DNA of 64,000 nucleotides from an uncultured Lachnospiraceae bacterium (GCA_946549035.1 CAMNQH010000005.1:1-64000); one strand, 5' to 3'. Positions 1 to 7,972 are shown, numbered from the stretch's first letter. Notes: generated from the sequence alone by a model not told the origin. Numbers and translations are program-made.

Positions 1-167
1 GCCAGCCGCCAAAAGACGGCACTTGGGGCGTGTGTCCCTTTGTCTACTGAGGGTATGGTAGCTGTTTGCTTTTTGTATTGGAACTGTAAAATTGTAAAAA
101 AATTGTATGCTTTCCCACAAGAAACAGATAAAAAACTGTAAATTATTTGAAAATTATATATATTTTA
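1..167. other. Upstream edge region, no supported gene
   Basis: The left edge starts mid-context. One frame is open from base 3 to a stop at 48-50 and would read as a short C-terminal tail (ending WGVCPFVY), so the end of an upstream gene is possible but cannot be supported. Bases 60-167 are AT-rich and hold no recognisable gene, riboswitch or terminator. Confidence 0.3.
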
Positions 168-196
168 TTGAATTGTCAGTTATATAGTGCTACAAT
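168..196 (+). promoter_or_regulatory. SigA-type promoter of racemase operon
   Basis: TTGAAT at 168-173 and TACAAT at 191-196 are separated by 17 nt. The predicted transcript would begin near 203, about 30 nt before the ATG at 234, which argues against the upstream TTG at 147 as the start of the first gene. Confidence 0.7.
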
Positions 197-233
197 GGGG
201 CTGAAAATGAGAAGAGAAAGGAAGGGGAAGAAA

Positions 234-938
234 ATGAAATGCTTAGGCGTAATAGGAGGATTGGGTCCGATGGCCACCGCTTTGTTTTATCAGATGGTGA
301 CAGAGATGACAGAAGCCGGTTTGGATCAAGAGCATGTAGAAGTATTGATTCATTCTTGTCCAAAAATTCCGGACCGAAGCGCCTATATTCTGGGAAACTC
401 CAGAGAGTCTCCGACAGGCCCCTTGGCAGCCGTTGGCAGAAGGCTGGCAGAATACGGCGCAGACATAATTGTGATTCCATGCATGACGGCGGGCTGCTTT
501 TATAAGGAGCTGTCAAAGGAAATTCCAGTTCCGGTCATGGATAATTTTGGAGAGATCGCCTGGTACTTAAAATCTCGTCGTATCAAAAAGATAGGTTTAA
601 TGGCTGCAGACGGCACCATAAAAGGAGGATGTTTCCAAAAGGAACTGGAACTGGCAGGAATGGAAGTGCTTGTGCCAGAAGAACGGGAGCAGCAGGATGT
701 GATGCATTTGATTTATCAGAATGTAAAAGCCGGATTGCCCCCAGAGCCAGACCGTTTTTTTCGAGTAATAGAAAAACTCAAAGACGCAGGGGCTCAAAAG
801 GTGCTGTTAGGATGTACGGAGTTATCTGTAATTTCCCGTGAGCTGGGCGGAGAAAAGGACTGGGTGGACGCTTTGGCAATATTGGCAAGAAGGGCGGTAC
901 AGCTCTTCGGAAAGCTACGGGAACCATCTGAAATTTAA
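234..938 (+). CDS. Aspartate/glutamate racemase family protein
   Basis: A 234-aa cofactor-independent amino-acid racemase of the Asp/Glu/hydantoin racemase superfamily, expected to interconvert L- and D-amino acids (probably Asp or Glu) with two cysteines in the cytosol. The N-terminus has the family signature GVIGGLGPMAT, and both catalytic cysteines are visible: Cys83 in PCMTAG and Cys194 in GCTEL. Family members usually read CNTA at the first site; here the Asn is Met, so substrate handling may differ. The ATG at 234 is chosen because AGGAAGGGG lies just upstream and the promoter at 168-196 would transcribe only from about 203. It is the first gene of an operon with a carrier protein 15 nt downstream. 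Substrate is not determinable from sequence alone. Confidence 0.85.
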   Translation: MKCLGVIGGLGPMATALFYQMVTEMTEAGLDQEHVEVLIHSCPKIPDRSAYILGNSRESPTGPLAAVGRRLAEYGADIIVIPCMTAGCFYKELSKEIPVPVMDNFGEIAWYLKSRRIKKIGLMAADGTIKGGCFQKELELAGMEVLVPEEREQQDVMHLIYQNVKAGLPPEPDRFFRVIEKLKDAGAQKVLLGCTELSVISRELGGEKDWVDALAILARRAVQLFGKLREPSEI

Positions 939-953
939 AGGAGGAACGAATAT

Positions 954-1223
954 ATGGAAGAACAAGAAAAAAGACTGCGGGAACAAGAAGAAATCAAAGA
1001 CGGGATTGTGGAAATTCTTTTAGGGCTTCATCCGGATATAGAAACGGGAAGCTGCGCTCTGATAGATGATCGGATATTGGATTCTTTTGATATTATTACA
1101 TTAATAACCCAAATACGGGAGGAATTTGACATAGTAGTACCGGCAGAACAGATTTTGCCCCAGAATTTTAATTCTGCAGACGCCCTGGCAAAACTGGTGT
1201 GGGAGCTGCTGGAAGAGGAGTAA
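954..1223 (+). CDS. Acyl/D-alanyl carrier protein-like
   Basis: An 89-aa phosphopantetheine carrier protein. The attachment site is the DSF motif with Ser44 in RILDSFDIITLI, followed by the acidic helix typical of carrier proteins. A charged N-terminal extension of about 14 residues precedes the helical core. GGAGGAAC ends 6 nt before the ATG. The lack of nearby fatty-acid or polyketide genes and the presence of a racemase before it and a DltD-like SGNH protein after it suggest a DltC-like role, carrying an activated acid or amino acid for transfer at the membrane; that is inference. No adenylating enzyme or MBOAT transferase is present in the window, so the loading enzyme must be encoded elsewhere. 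Confidence 0.8.
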   Translation: MEEQEKRLREQEEIKDGIVEILLGLHPDIETGSCALIDDRILDSFDIITLITQIREEFDIVVPAEQILPQNFNSADALAKLVWELLEEE

Positions 1224-1264
1224 CGATTCCGATCGCTTCTAGTTTGCAGAAGGGAGTGACGGCT

Positions 1265-2329
1265 GTGGGCCGTAAGAAGAAGTTGAAAAGATGGATCTTA
1301 TCTGTAATCCTTGCGGTGGCTGTATGGTCTCTTCTCCAACGGCTTTTAGCGCCAAAATATGCGGTGACTGCTCCAGAAGGAGCTATGGTGGCGGAATATT
1401 ATGAAGAAGTAAAAGACCACGATGTGATTTTTATAGGAGATTGTGAACTATATGAAAATATTTCTCCTATGGTACTGTGGGAGGAGTACGGAATCAACAG
1501 TTATATCCGTGGCTCTGCTCAACAGTTGATTTGGCAGTCCTACTATCTGGCGGAGGAAACGTTTTCCTATGAGACGCCCAAGGTAGTGGTATTTAGTGTA
1601 TTATCCATGAAATATGGAACGCCCCAGCGGGAGGCTTATAACCGTATGACCCTGGATGGGATGCGTTGGTCCACTTACAAAGCAGACGCTATATTGGCGT
1701 CCATGACCCAGGAGGAACATTTTTTGGAATATGTGTTTCCTTTACTTCGATATCATTCCAGGTGGTCGGAATTGACATGGGAAGATATCCGGTATTTTTG
1801 GAAGGGAAAAAAAGTTACCCATAACGGCTACTATATGCGTCTGGACGTGCGCCCGGCGGGATATATTCCTCCTGGAAAACGGTTGGAGGATTATGGATTT
1901 AGCCCCAGGGCCTGGGATTATCTGGAACGTTTCAGAATCCTTTGCCAGGAAAAGGGAGCGATGCTTGTTCTTGTTAAGGCTCCCAGTCTCTATCCTTATT
2001 GGTATGATGAATGGGACGACCAGATTCGCGCATATGCCAGAACTTATGGATTACAGTACTACAATCTCCTGGAAGCGGCAGATGAGATTGGTCTTGATTA
2101 TTCCAAAGACACCTATGACGGCGGGCTTCATTTGAATTTGTCAGGAGCAGAGAAGTTGTCCGTCTATCTGGGAAAGCTGCTGGCAGAAGACTGCGGGCTT
2201 ATGAGTCGGCGAGGAGAAGAAGCTTTGGAGCAACGCTGGGCAGAGAAAAGAAAACGATACCAGGAAGAAATGTTTCAACAAAAAAATCAATATGAATCGG
2301 AGGAAATGGAATATGAAACGACAAAATAA
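1265..2329 (+). CDS. Membrane-anchored SGNH/DltD-like protein
   Basis: About 354 aa with a basic N-terminus (GRKKKLKRW) followed by one membrane segment at residues 10-28, so the rest is probably extracytoplasmic. The fold markers are those of SGNH hydrolases of the DltD/AlgX type: block I VIFIGDCEL (residues 54-62), an Arg-Gly-Ser stretch near 82-84, and the C-terminal DGGLH with Asp285 and His289. The block I nucleophile position, normally Ser, is Cys60. The GTG at 1265 is chosen because AGAAGGGAG lies about 8 nt upstream; an ATG at 1199 in the same frame would overlap the carrier protein and lacks a ribosome site. Function in surface polymer acylation is inferred from family and neighbours. 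Confidence 0.7.
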   Translation: MGRKKKLKRWILSVILAVAVWSLLQRLLAPKYAVTAPEGAMVAEYYEEVKDHDVIFIGDCELYENISPMVLWEEYGINSYIRGSAQQLIWQSYYLAEETFSYETPKVVVFSVLSMKYGTPQREAYNRMTLDGMRWSTYKADAILASMTQEEHFLEYVFPLLRYHSRWSELTWEDIRYFWKGKKVTHNGYYMRLDVRPAGYIPPGKRLEDYGFSPRAWDYLERFRILCQEKGAMLVLVKAPSLYPYWYDEWDDQIRAYARTYGLQYYNLLEAADEIGLDYSKDTYDGGLHLNLSGAEKLSVYLGKLLAEDCGLMSRRGEEALEQRWAEKRKRYQEEMFQQKNQYESEEMEYETTK

Positions 2330-2924
2330 TATCGGAAGGATTGTGTCAATCTGTATGGGATGTTTCCTTTTATCAGTTTTGATCCTGGGGTGCGGTTCTG
2401 GAAACGAAGAGCAGGAAGCGGGCGGCAGCGACCAGGAGACTTCCCAGGAAAGCCAGGAGGAAACAGAGGGCAGCGCAACAGAAAGCTATCAAATGAATAT
2501 AAACGGTGTCTCTTTTGGTATAGATATGGATTCAGAGCCTGTGGTAGAGGCGTTGGGGGAGCCGGAGGAATATTTTGAGGGTGAAAGCTGCGTGTCTTTG
2601 GGAGTGGCAAGATATTATAGATATCCGGGATTTAATTTCAGTACTTATGAAGAAGACGGAAAACATTTGATAGACTATATTTCTGTTACGGAGAAAGATA
2701 TTACAACGGCAGAAGGAATCGGGTTTGGGTCTACAAAAAATGATGTGTTAAAGGCGTATGGGAGTGATACCGGGAATATGCAGGGGGTCATGAAATACAA
2801 AAAGGGCGATATGACGTTGAGTATATGGGTGGACGGAGAAAGGGTCACAGGAATTGAATTCCAAAAAAACAGGCCTCAAACAGATGAGGATCAGCAGACT
2901 CAGGCGCCGGTATGTTGTCCGTAG
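2313..2924 (+). CDS. Putative lipoprotein
   Basis: A 203-aa predicted lipoprotein. The N-terminus is basic, followed by a hydrophobic stretch and a lipobox ending ILGC with the acylated Cys at residue 27. A Gln/Glu/Ser-rich linker (about residues 30-58) leads to a compact globular domain with repeated G-x-S/GFGSTKNDVLKAYG-like patterns, which resembles small repeat domains of uncharacterised Firmicute lipoproteins. GGAGG sits 9 nt before the ATG at 2313; an ATG at 2292 is less well placed. It overlaps the end of the SGNH gene by 17 nt, so the two are translated from one mRNA. No specific function is recognised; it may work with the SGNH protein at the membrane. Confidence 0.65.
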   Translation: MKRQNNIGRIVSICMGCFLLSVLILGCGSGNEEQEAGGSDQETSQESQEETEGSATESYQMNINGVSFGIDMDSEPVVEALGEPEEYFEGESCVSLGVARYYRYPGFNFSTYEEDGKHLIDYISVTEKDITTAEGIGFGSTKNDVLKAYGSDTGNMQGVMKYKKGDMTLSIWVDGERVTGIEFQKNRPQTDEDQQTQAPVCCP

Positions 2925-2967
2925 CGGTGTGCATTGAAAGCTCTTTTGCATTTTGAAAGTAAATTGT

Positions 2968-3016
2968 AAACCACAGGATTTTGGAAAGAACATTTTTTCG
3001 GATCCTGTGGTTTTTA
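2968..3016 (+). terminator. Rho-independent terminator
   Basis: A 12-bp stem (AAACCACAGGAT at 2968-2979 with its complement at 3002-3013) closes a 22-nt loop and is followed by a short T run. It ends the racemase operon. Confidence 0.75.
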
Positions 3017-3075
3017 TGCAATAGAATGTTCCCGGGGCCTGACCTTTATTGTTTTATAGAACTGTGGTATAAAGA

Positions 3076-3104
3076 TTGACGATGAGGGAGAAATATCGTA
3101 TACT
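3076..3104 (+). promoter_or_regulatory. SigA-type promoter of M20 gene
   Basis: TTGACG at 3076-3081 and TATACT at 3099-3104 with a 17-nt spacer. The leader of about 85 nt contains an imperfect hairpin at 3131-3162 (GCTGCA paired with TGCAGC) without a T tract. Confidence 0.7.
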
Positions 3105-3196
3105 TGTTCTGTTACGTATAAAAACAAGAAGCTGCAGTTTGGGGAAGTTCTCCAATTGCAGCAGCAGAATATAGTAGAAAGCAGGAGGAAGTTATT

Positions 3197-4369
3197 ATGA
3201 CAGAAGCTCTTATGCAAAGTATTCATGACGTAGTAGATCATGTAACGGCTCATCGAAGAGCGTTGCATCAGATTCCGGAACTTGGCCTTGCATTGCCTGA
3301 AACGTCCGGTTATGTTGAGAAAGCCTTAAGGGAGCTGGGACTGCAGCCCCAGCGGATTGCAGGATGCGGAGTGGTTGCAACATTGGGCCAGGGAGAGAAA
3401 ACCTTGCTTTTGCGGGCGGATATGGATGCTTTGCAGATCCCGGAGCCGAAGACGTTACCTTTTTGCTCTGCCAACGGAAATATGCACGCCTGCGGTCATG
3501 ATCTTCATACGGCGATTTTGCTGGGTGCCGCCCAGGTGTTAAAACAGCATGAAGCGCAGCTTCCCTGTCAGGTGAAGCTGGCATTTCAGCCTGGGGAAGA
3601 AGTGGGAACCGGGGCGCAGGCTATGATAAAGGACGGCCTGCTGGAGAATCCCCATGTAGACGCGGCGGCGGCGCTTCATGTAAATCCGGATATGAAAGTA
3701 GGGACATGCAGTTATTGTTCCGGAGTTGCAACCTCTGCCATCTACGATATTTATATTAAGGTTCGGGGAAAGGGAGGGCATAGTTCCAAGCCGGAGGAAA
3801 CAGTCAATGCCCTGGCAGCGGCAAATGGAATATATAATACCCTGGGAGGACTGATTCAGAGAGAAGTAGGCGGATTTGACACCGGAATTTTTGCGCTGTG
3901 CTCCATGCATGCCGGCAGCCAGCAGAATCCCAATATCATACCGGATTATTGTGAAATGGCGGGAACCCTGCGGTGCTTTGACCCTCAGTTAGGAGAATAC
4001 CTGATCAAACGAATTCATGAAATCGTAGATGGGGAAGCGTCTTGCTTTCACGCCAAAGGAGAAGTAGAGACGGTACTGACTCCTTCCTTAAATGTGGATC
4101 CCTGCCTTGCAAAACTTATGGCTCCTTCTCTTGTAGAGGTTCTTGGAGAAGATAACGTGGTACGGTCTGACATGCCTTTTTCCGGCAGCGAGGATTTTTC
4201 TTATATTGCAGAAAAGGTTCCCTCCTTTTTCTGTTGGATAGGAGCGGGAGAACCGGGAAGTCCGATGCTTCATAATCCCGACGTGATGTTCGACGAGGGA
4301 GCGTTGGAAACCGGAGTAAAAATTATGGTCAATTTTCCATTTGTCTGGGCCGCTGGAGGGTGTAAGTAG
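3197..4369 (+). CDS. M20D family amidohydrolase/peptidase
   Basis: A 390-aa metal-dependent amidohydrolase of the M20D group (hippurate, IAA-amino acid or N-acyl-amino acid hydrolases). Visible motifs are RADMDAL (residues 73-79), MHACGHDLH (96-104) carrying the Cys and His metal ligands, and FQPGEE (130-135) with the catalytic and metal-binding glutamates; a lid domain with GKGGHSS follows near 195, and a late PFSGSEDF motif supplies the last metal-side residues. GCAGGAGGAAG precedes the ATG at 3197. It probably releases amino acids from N-acyl or aromatic acyl conjugates in the cytosol; the true substrate cannot be read from sequence. It stands alone behind its own promoter. Confidence 0.88.
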   Translation: MTEALMQSIHDVVDHVTAHRRALHQIPELGLALPETSGYVEKALRELGLQPQRIAGCGVVATLGQGEKTLLLRADMDALQIPEPKTLPFCSANGNMHACGHDLHTAILLGAAQVLKQHEAQLPCQVKLAFQPGEEVGTGAQAMIKDGLLENPHVDAAAALHVNPDMKVGTCSYCSGVATSAIYDIYIKVRGKGGHSSKPEETVNALAAANGIYNTLGGLIQREVGGFDTGIFALCSMHAGSQQNPNIIPDYCEMAGTLRCFDPQLGEYLIKRIHEIVDGEASCFHAKGEVETVLTPSLNVDPCLAKLMAPSLVEVLGEDNVVRSDMPFSGSEDFSYIAEKVPSFFCWIGAGEPGSPMLHNPDVMFDEGALETGVKIMVNFPFVWAAGGCK

Positions 4370-4459
4370 ACTTTGCCTGCTCCAGGCGGTTTGCTGTGAA
4401 GTAATATTGACGTGCCGGTTTGTGTCGGCGGCTTCTGCTGATGGAAAGGAGAAAGTTGA

Positions 4460-4699
4460 TTGCATATTGAATATAGTAAAAATGCAGTAAAATATGTTAA
4501 TGCTTCCGACAAGCCGACGAAAAGACGTTTGAAAGAAGCGATTGAAAAGATTCCTTCCGGAGATATTAAAAAATTGCAGGGGATCGATAACGGATACCGC
4601 TTAAGGGTTGGAGATTTAAGAGTGTTGTTTTCCATAGAAGATGATATAATGTATATTGATAATATTATCCCAAGAGGACAAGCGTATAAAAGGTTGTAG
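4460..4699 (+). CDS. RelE/ParE family toxin
   Basis: A 79-aa RelE/ParE-superfamily toxin. The C-terminal half shows the family pattern YRLRVGDLRVLFSIEDD (residues 46-62) followed by the IIPRGQAYKR tail. RelE members cleave mRNA on the ribosome, ParE members poison gyrase; the sequence alone does not decide. The start is a TTG at 4460, supported by AAAGGAGAAAG just upstream; there is no ATG in this position. The toxin gene precedes its antitoxin, the reverse of the classical relBE order but common for this clostridial subtype. Confidence 0.82.
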   Translation: MHIEYSKNAVKYVNASDKPTKRRLKEAIEKIPSGDIKKLQGIDNGYRLRVGDLRVLFSIEDDIMYIDNIIPRGQAYKRL

Positions 4700-4716
4700 G
4701 AGGTAGGTGACGGAAT

Positions 4717-4908
4717 ATGAGTAAAGAAATGTTAAAAAATTTGATAGAATTAGTTCCGGAAAAAGATATTGATACTTTATATAAAGTGATTATAAAATTT
4801 GTGCCTGAAGTACTTCCTGAACCAGAAGAGTTAGAAGCTATAAGAATGGGACGGGAAGACAGGGCGGTAAACGGAACGATACCCCATGAGGCGATTAATT
4901 GGGATTAA
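4717..4908 (+). CDS. Antitoxin partner of RelE-like toxin
   Basis: A 63-aa acidic protein 17 nt downstream of the toxin gene, with GTAGGAGG before the ATG. It starts with an amphipathic helix (residues 1-30) and ends with a pattern of the type GREDRAVNGTIPHEAINWD, which I recognise from small antitoxins that accompany clostridial RelE toxins. No clear DNA-binding domain (ribbon-helix-helix or HTH) can be seen, so autoregulation may work differently from relBE. There is no terminator before miaB, so the pair is likely co-transcribed with it. Confidence 0.7.
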   Translation: MSKEMLKNLIELVPEKDIDTLYKVIIKFVPEVLPEPEELEAIRMGREDRAVNGTIPHEAINWD

Positions 4909-4940
4909 GCATATGATAGAAAGGAAATAAGTCAAGGAAA

Positions 4941-6395
4941 ATGTATCATGAAATCGACTTAGATAAAATAGACAAAAATTCAGAGCCGCCGACAGAGGAA
5001 CCGGCGCGTCAATATTACTTCATGGCAAAGTGCCGGGAGTGGGTAAAAGACTTTGAACAAAGGCATAGCCGCCTGCCCCAAGCTTGTGTGGTCAATATGG
5101 GATGCCAGATGAACGCTCGGGATTCTGAAAAGCTTACAGGAATTTTGGAAAATATCGGGTATCAAATGACAGATTCCGAGGAAGCGGATTTTGTAATTTA
5201 TAATACCTGTACTGTGCGGGAAAACGCCAATAATAAAGTATATGGCAGACTGGGTTATCTCCATGCTTATAAGAAAAAGCATCCTCATATGAAAATCGCC
5301 CTTTGCGGCTGTATGATGCAAGAGCCTCATGTGGCCCAGCGGATCCAAAAAAGTTATTCCTTTGTGAATCTGGTATTTGGAACCCACAATCTGTACAAGT
5401 TTCCGGAGCTTTTTGCCGCCTCTTTAGAAGGGGAGGATATGGTGATGGAGCTTTGGGAAGGAACGGATCAGATTGTAGAAGAACTTCCGGTGGAACGGAA
5501 GTATTCCTTTAAGTCCGGAGTAAATATTATGTTTGGATGTAATAATTTTTGCAGTTACTGTATTGTTCCATATGTGCGGGGCAGAGAAAGGAGCCGCAGT
5601 CCAAAAGATATCCTGGGTGAGGTGGAACAATTAGCAGCGGACGGCGTGGTGGAAGTTATGCTGCTGGGACAAAATGTGAATTCCTATGGCAAAACATTAA
5701 AAGGCCCCATATCTTTTGCCCAACTGTTGACAGAGGTTGAGAAAATAGACAATATTAAAAGGATTCGTTTTATGACTTCCCATCCTAAAGATTTGTCTCC
5801 AGAATTGATTCAGGTGATGGCGTCTTCCCCAAAAATATGCAATCATCTTCATCTTCCCATGCAGTCCGGCAGTTCCCGGATTTTAGAGAAAATGAACCGT
5901 CGGTATACCAAGGAACAATATCTTGATTTGGCCAAAAGATTGCGGGAAGCAATTCCTAATCTGTCTTTGACGACCGATATCATTGTGGGATTCCCAGGAG
6001 AGACGGAAGAAGATTTTGAGGATACCATGGATGTAGTGCGAGAGGTGGGATTTGACAGCGCCTTTACTTTCATCTATTCCAAACGAACTGGAACTCCGGC
6101 TGCTTCCATGGAAAATCAGGTTCCGGAAGAGGTAGTTAAAGTCAGATTTAATAAATTACTCAAAGAGGTGCAGACCATTTCTGCCCAACGGGCAGAGCGC
6201 CTTACCGGACAGGTACAGACCATTCTGGTGGAGGAAGTAAATAGTCAGGATCCTTCGCTTGTGACGGGAAGGCTTGGAAATAATTCCGTAGTACACATCC
6301 CTGGAGATGCTTCCATGATTGGGACTTTCGTAGACGTGACTTTGGAAGAGTGCAAAGGATTTTATTATTATGGAAAACCGATTACAACTGCGTAA
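4941..6395 (+). CDS. miaB: tRNA-2-methylthio-N6-dimethylallyladenosine synthase
   Basis: A 484-aa radical SAM methylthiotransferase that adds a methylthio group to i6A37 of tRNAs. Domain order fits MiaB: an N-terminal UPF0004 domain with three cluster cysteines (Cys55 in MGCQMNARDSE, Cys90 in NTCTVRENA, Cys124 in CGCM), the radical SAM domain with the CxxxCxxC motif (Cys200, Cys204, Cys207), and a C-terminal TRAM domain from about 415. A 45-residue N-terminal extension before the first motif is normal for clostridial MiaB. The next gene overlaps its end by 26 nt. NTCTVRENA separates it from RimO, which is also in this window. Confidence 0.96.
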   Translation: MYHEIDLDKIDKNSEPPTEEPARQYYFMAKCREWVKDFEQRHSRLPQACVVNMGCQMNARDSEKLTGILENIGYQMTDSEEADFVIYNTCTVRENANNKVYGRLGYLHAYKKKHPHMKIALCGCMMQEPHVAQRIQKSYSFVNLVFGTHNLYKFPELFAASLEGEDMVMELWEGTDQIVEELPVERKYSFKSGVNIMFGCNNFCSYCIVPYVRGRERSRSPKDILGEVEQLAADGVVEVMLLGQNVNSYGKTLKGPISFAQLLTEVEKIDNIKRIRFMTSHPKDLSPELIQVMASSPKICNHLHLPMQSGSSRILEKMNRRYTKEQYLDLAKRLREAIPNLSLTTDIIVGFPGETEEDFEDTMDVVREVGFDSAFTFIYSKRTGTPAASMENQVPEEVVKVRFNKLLKEVQTISAQRAERLTGQVQTILVEEVNSQDPSLVTGRLGNNSVVHIPGDASMIGTFVDVTLEECKGFYYYGKPITTA

Positions 6396-6780
6396 ATTAA
6401 ATAAACGGGATTTTGTGCTTCTGCTGGTTCTTTTAGGAGCTTCCCTGGGGCTTTTGGCCTGGTTCTGGTTTGGGCATCAGGAAACAGGCGTTATGGTGGA
6501 GGTTACAGTAGACGGAGAGCTTTATGGAACGTATTCCCTGAAAGAGGATCAGGAGATCCCCATTATTTCCAAAACCTCTCAAAGTGAAAGTGAGGCTTCC
6601 AATTATCTTGTAATTGCGAAGGGGAAGGCGGATATGATTCAAGGAGATTGCCCGGACAAGCTCTGCGTTCGGCAGGCGGCCATTTCTCATGTGGGGGAGA
6701 ACATTGTATGTCTCCCCAATCGTGTGGTGGTAACGATTATAGGAGAAGAAGCGGCGGATACGGATGTTATAATTCATTGA
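6370..6780 (+). CDS. NusG domain II-containing protein
   Basis: A 136-aa protein with one N-terminal membrane segment (about residues 14-31) and an extracytoplasmic NusG-II domain. The domain signature DCPDKLCVRQ...IVCLPN is visible near residues 94-118, with the usual cysteine pair. The start overlaps miaB by 26 nt. In Lachnospiraceae this family sits next to the Gx transporter, as here; a role in membrane redox or cofactor-related processes has been proposed from context only, so function is unproven. Confidence 0.85.
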   Translation: MENRLQLRKLNKRDFVLLLVLLGASLGLLAWFWFGHQETGVMVEVTVDGELYGTYSLKEDQEIPIISKTSQSESEASNYLVIAKGKADMIQGDCPDKLCVRQAAISHVGENIVCLPNRVVVTIIGEEAADTDVIIH

Positions 6781-6827
6781 ATTTAAATTTAATAACATGA
6801 AAAAATCATTTTTATAGGGAGAAAGCT

Positions 6828-7340
6828 ATGAAGCAAAGAAGTAAGGGGAAGACTGTGGCCTTGCTTGGGATGCTGCTGGCGCTGGCTTTGCTTTGCAGCT
6901 ATATTGAGACATTGATTCCCATGCCAATGGTAGTTCCGGGAATTAAAATGGGGCTGGCCAATCTGGTGGTGTTGACAACGATGTATTTATTGGGACCCAA
7001 AGAGGCGCTGGCAGTGTCTTGCGCCAGGATTTTTCTGTCCGGCTTTCTGTTCGGAAATATGTTTGCAGTAGTATACAGCCTGGCGGGGGGGATATTGAGC
7101 TTTTGCGTTATGCTGCTGTTAAAGCAGGTTTGGAAATACAATATTTTAACAGTCAGCGTTGCGGGAGGGATTTTCCATAACCTGGGGCAGCTTTTGGTGG
7201 CGGCCCTGGTAGTGGAAAATGTAAATATTTTGTATTATATGTCGATTTTATTTTTTTCGGGCCTTGTGACAGGAGCAGTGATTGGATGCATCAGCCGGGA
7301 AGTAGTGCTACGGCTTGCGGACTTAGAGGGGAGAAAATAA
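6828..7340 (+). CDS. Gx transporter family membrane protein
   Basis: A 170-aa polytopic membrane protein with about five hydrophobic segments. The segment PMPMVVPGIKMGLANLV near residues 31-47 is the hallmark of the family labelled Gx transporter or heptaprenyl diphosphate synthase component I. These are S-component-like small membrane proteins; the prenyl synthase name reflects historic annotation and is doubtful. GGGAGAAAG precedes the ATG. It directly follows the NusG-II gene and is followed with no gap by ruvA. Confidence 0.85.
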   Translation: MKQRSKGKTVALLGMLLALALLCSYIETLIPMPMVVPGIKMGLANLVVLTTMYLLGPKEALAVSCARIFLSGFLFGNMFAVVYSLAGGILSFCVMLLLKQVWKYNILTVSVAGGIFHNLGQLLVAALVVENVNILYYMSILFFSGLVTGAVIGCISREVVLRLADLEGRK

Positions 7341-7958
7341 ATGTATTCTTATATCAAAGGGGAGCTTGTGGAGATGACCGAAGATTCCATTGTTGTGGAA
7401 ACTTATGGTATCGGTTATAATATAAGGATTCCTCAGAGTATTTTAGATTCTTTTACTGGAATCGGGCAGAAGGTAAAGATTTATACGTATACTTATGTAC
7501 GAGAAGATGCTATACATCTTTACGGCTTTTTAAGCCGGGATGATTTGATGGTGTTTCAGCTGTTGCTGGGGGTAAGTGGAATCGGGCCGAAGGGAGCCTT
7601 GGCTATTTTATCGGTAATGACGCCGGACGACTTGCGTTTTGCAGTTCTGGGAGAAGATGATAAGACCATCGCAAAGGCTCCCGGAATCGGAAAAAAGTCG
7701 GCGCAAAGGCTGATTATAGAGTTAAAGGACAAGTTAAAGCTAGAGGACGCCGCCGTGATAAAATCCTCCTCTGAAACCCCTGATCATTCGGAAGGGGCCG
7801 GAATACATGGGATAAAGAAAGAGGCTGTAATGGCATTGACGGCATTGGGGTATTCTTCCGGGGAAGCCATGAAAGTGGTCAGCCAAGTGGAAATTAAGGA
7901 AGACAGCAGTGTGGAAGAAGTATTGAAAGCATCATTAAAGCAAATGGCATGGATTTAA
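7341..7958 (+). CDS. ruvA: Holliday junction branch migration subunit RuvA
   Basis: A 205-aa DNA-binding subunit of the RuvAB branch migration complex. The N-terminal OB-fold (MYSYIKGELVEM start) is followed by the two helix-hairpin-helix motifs, seen as LLGVSGIGPKGALAIL (residues 75-90) and APGIGKKSAQRLI (112-124). The C-terminal RuvB-binding domain starts near 155 after a flexible linker. The ATG directly follows the upstream stop, with GAGGGGAG as ribosome site, and ruvB begins 15 nt later. Confidence 0.97.
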   Translation: MYSYIKGELVEMTEDSIVVETYGIGYNIRIPQSILDSFTGIGQKVKIYTYTYVREDAIHLYGFLSRDDLMVFQLLLGVSGIGPKGALAILSVMTPDDLRFAVLGEDDKTIAKAPGIGKKSAQRLIIELKDKLKLEDAAVIKSSSETPDHSEGAGIHGIKKEAVMALTALGYSSGEAMKVVSQVEIKEDSSVEEVLKASLKQMAWI

Positions 7959-7972
7959 GTTAGAGGGAGAAC

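Noticed and set aside
147..233. TTG at 147 as start of the racemase gene
   Set aside because: It lies upstream of the -35/-10 pair at 168-196, has no ribosome site, and adds 29 residues not seen in the family; the ATG at 234 has a good ribosome site.
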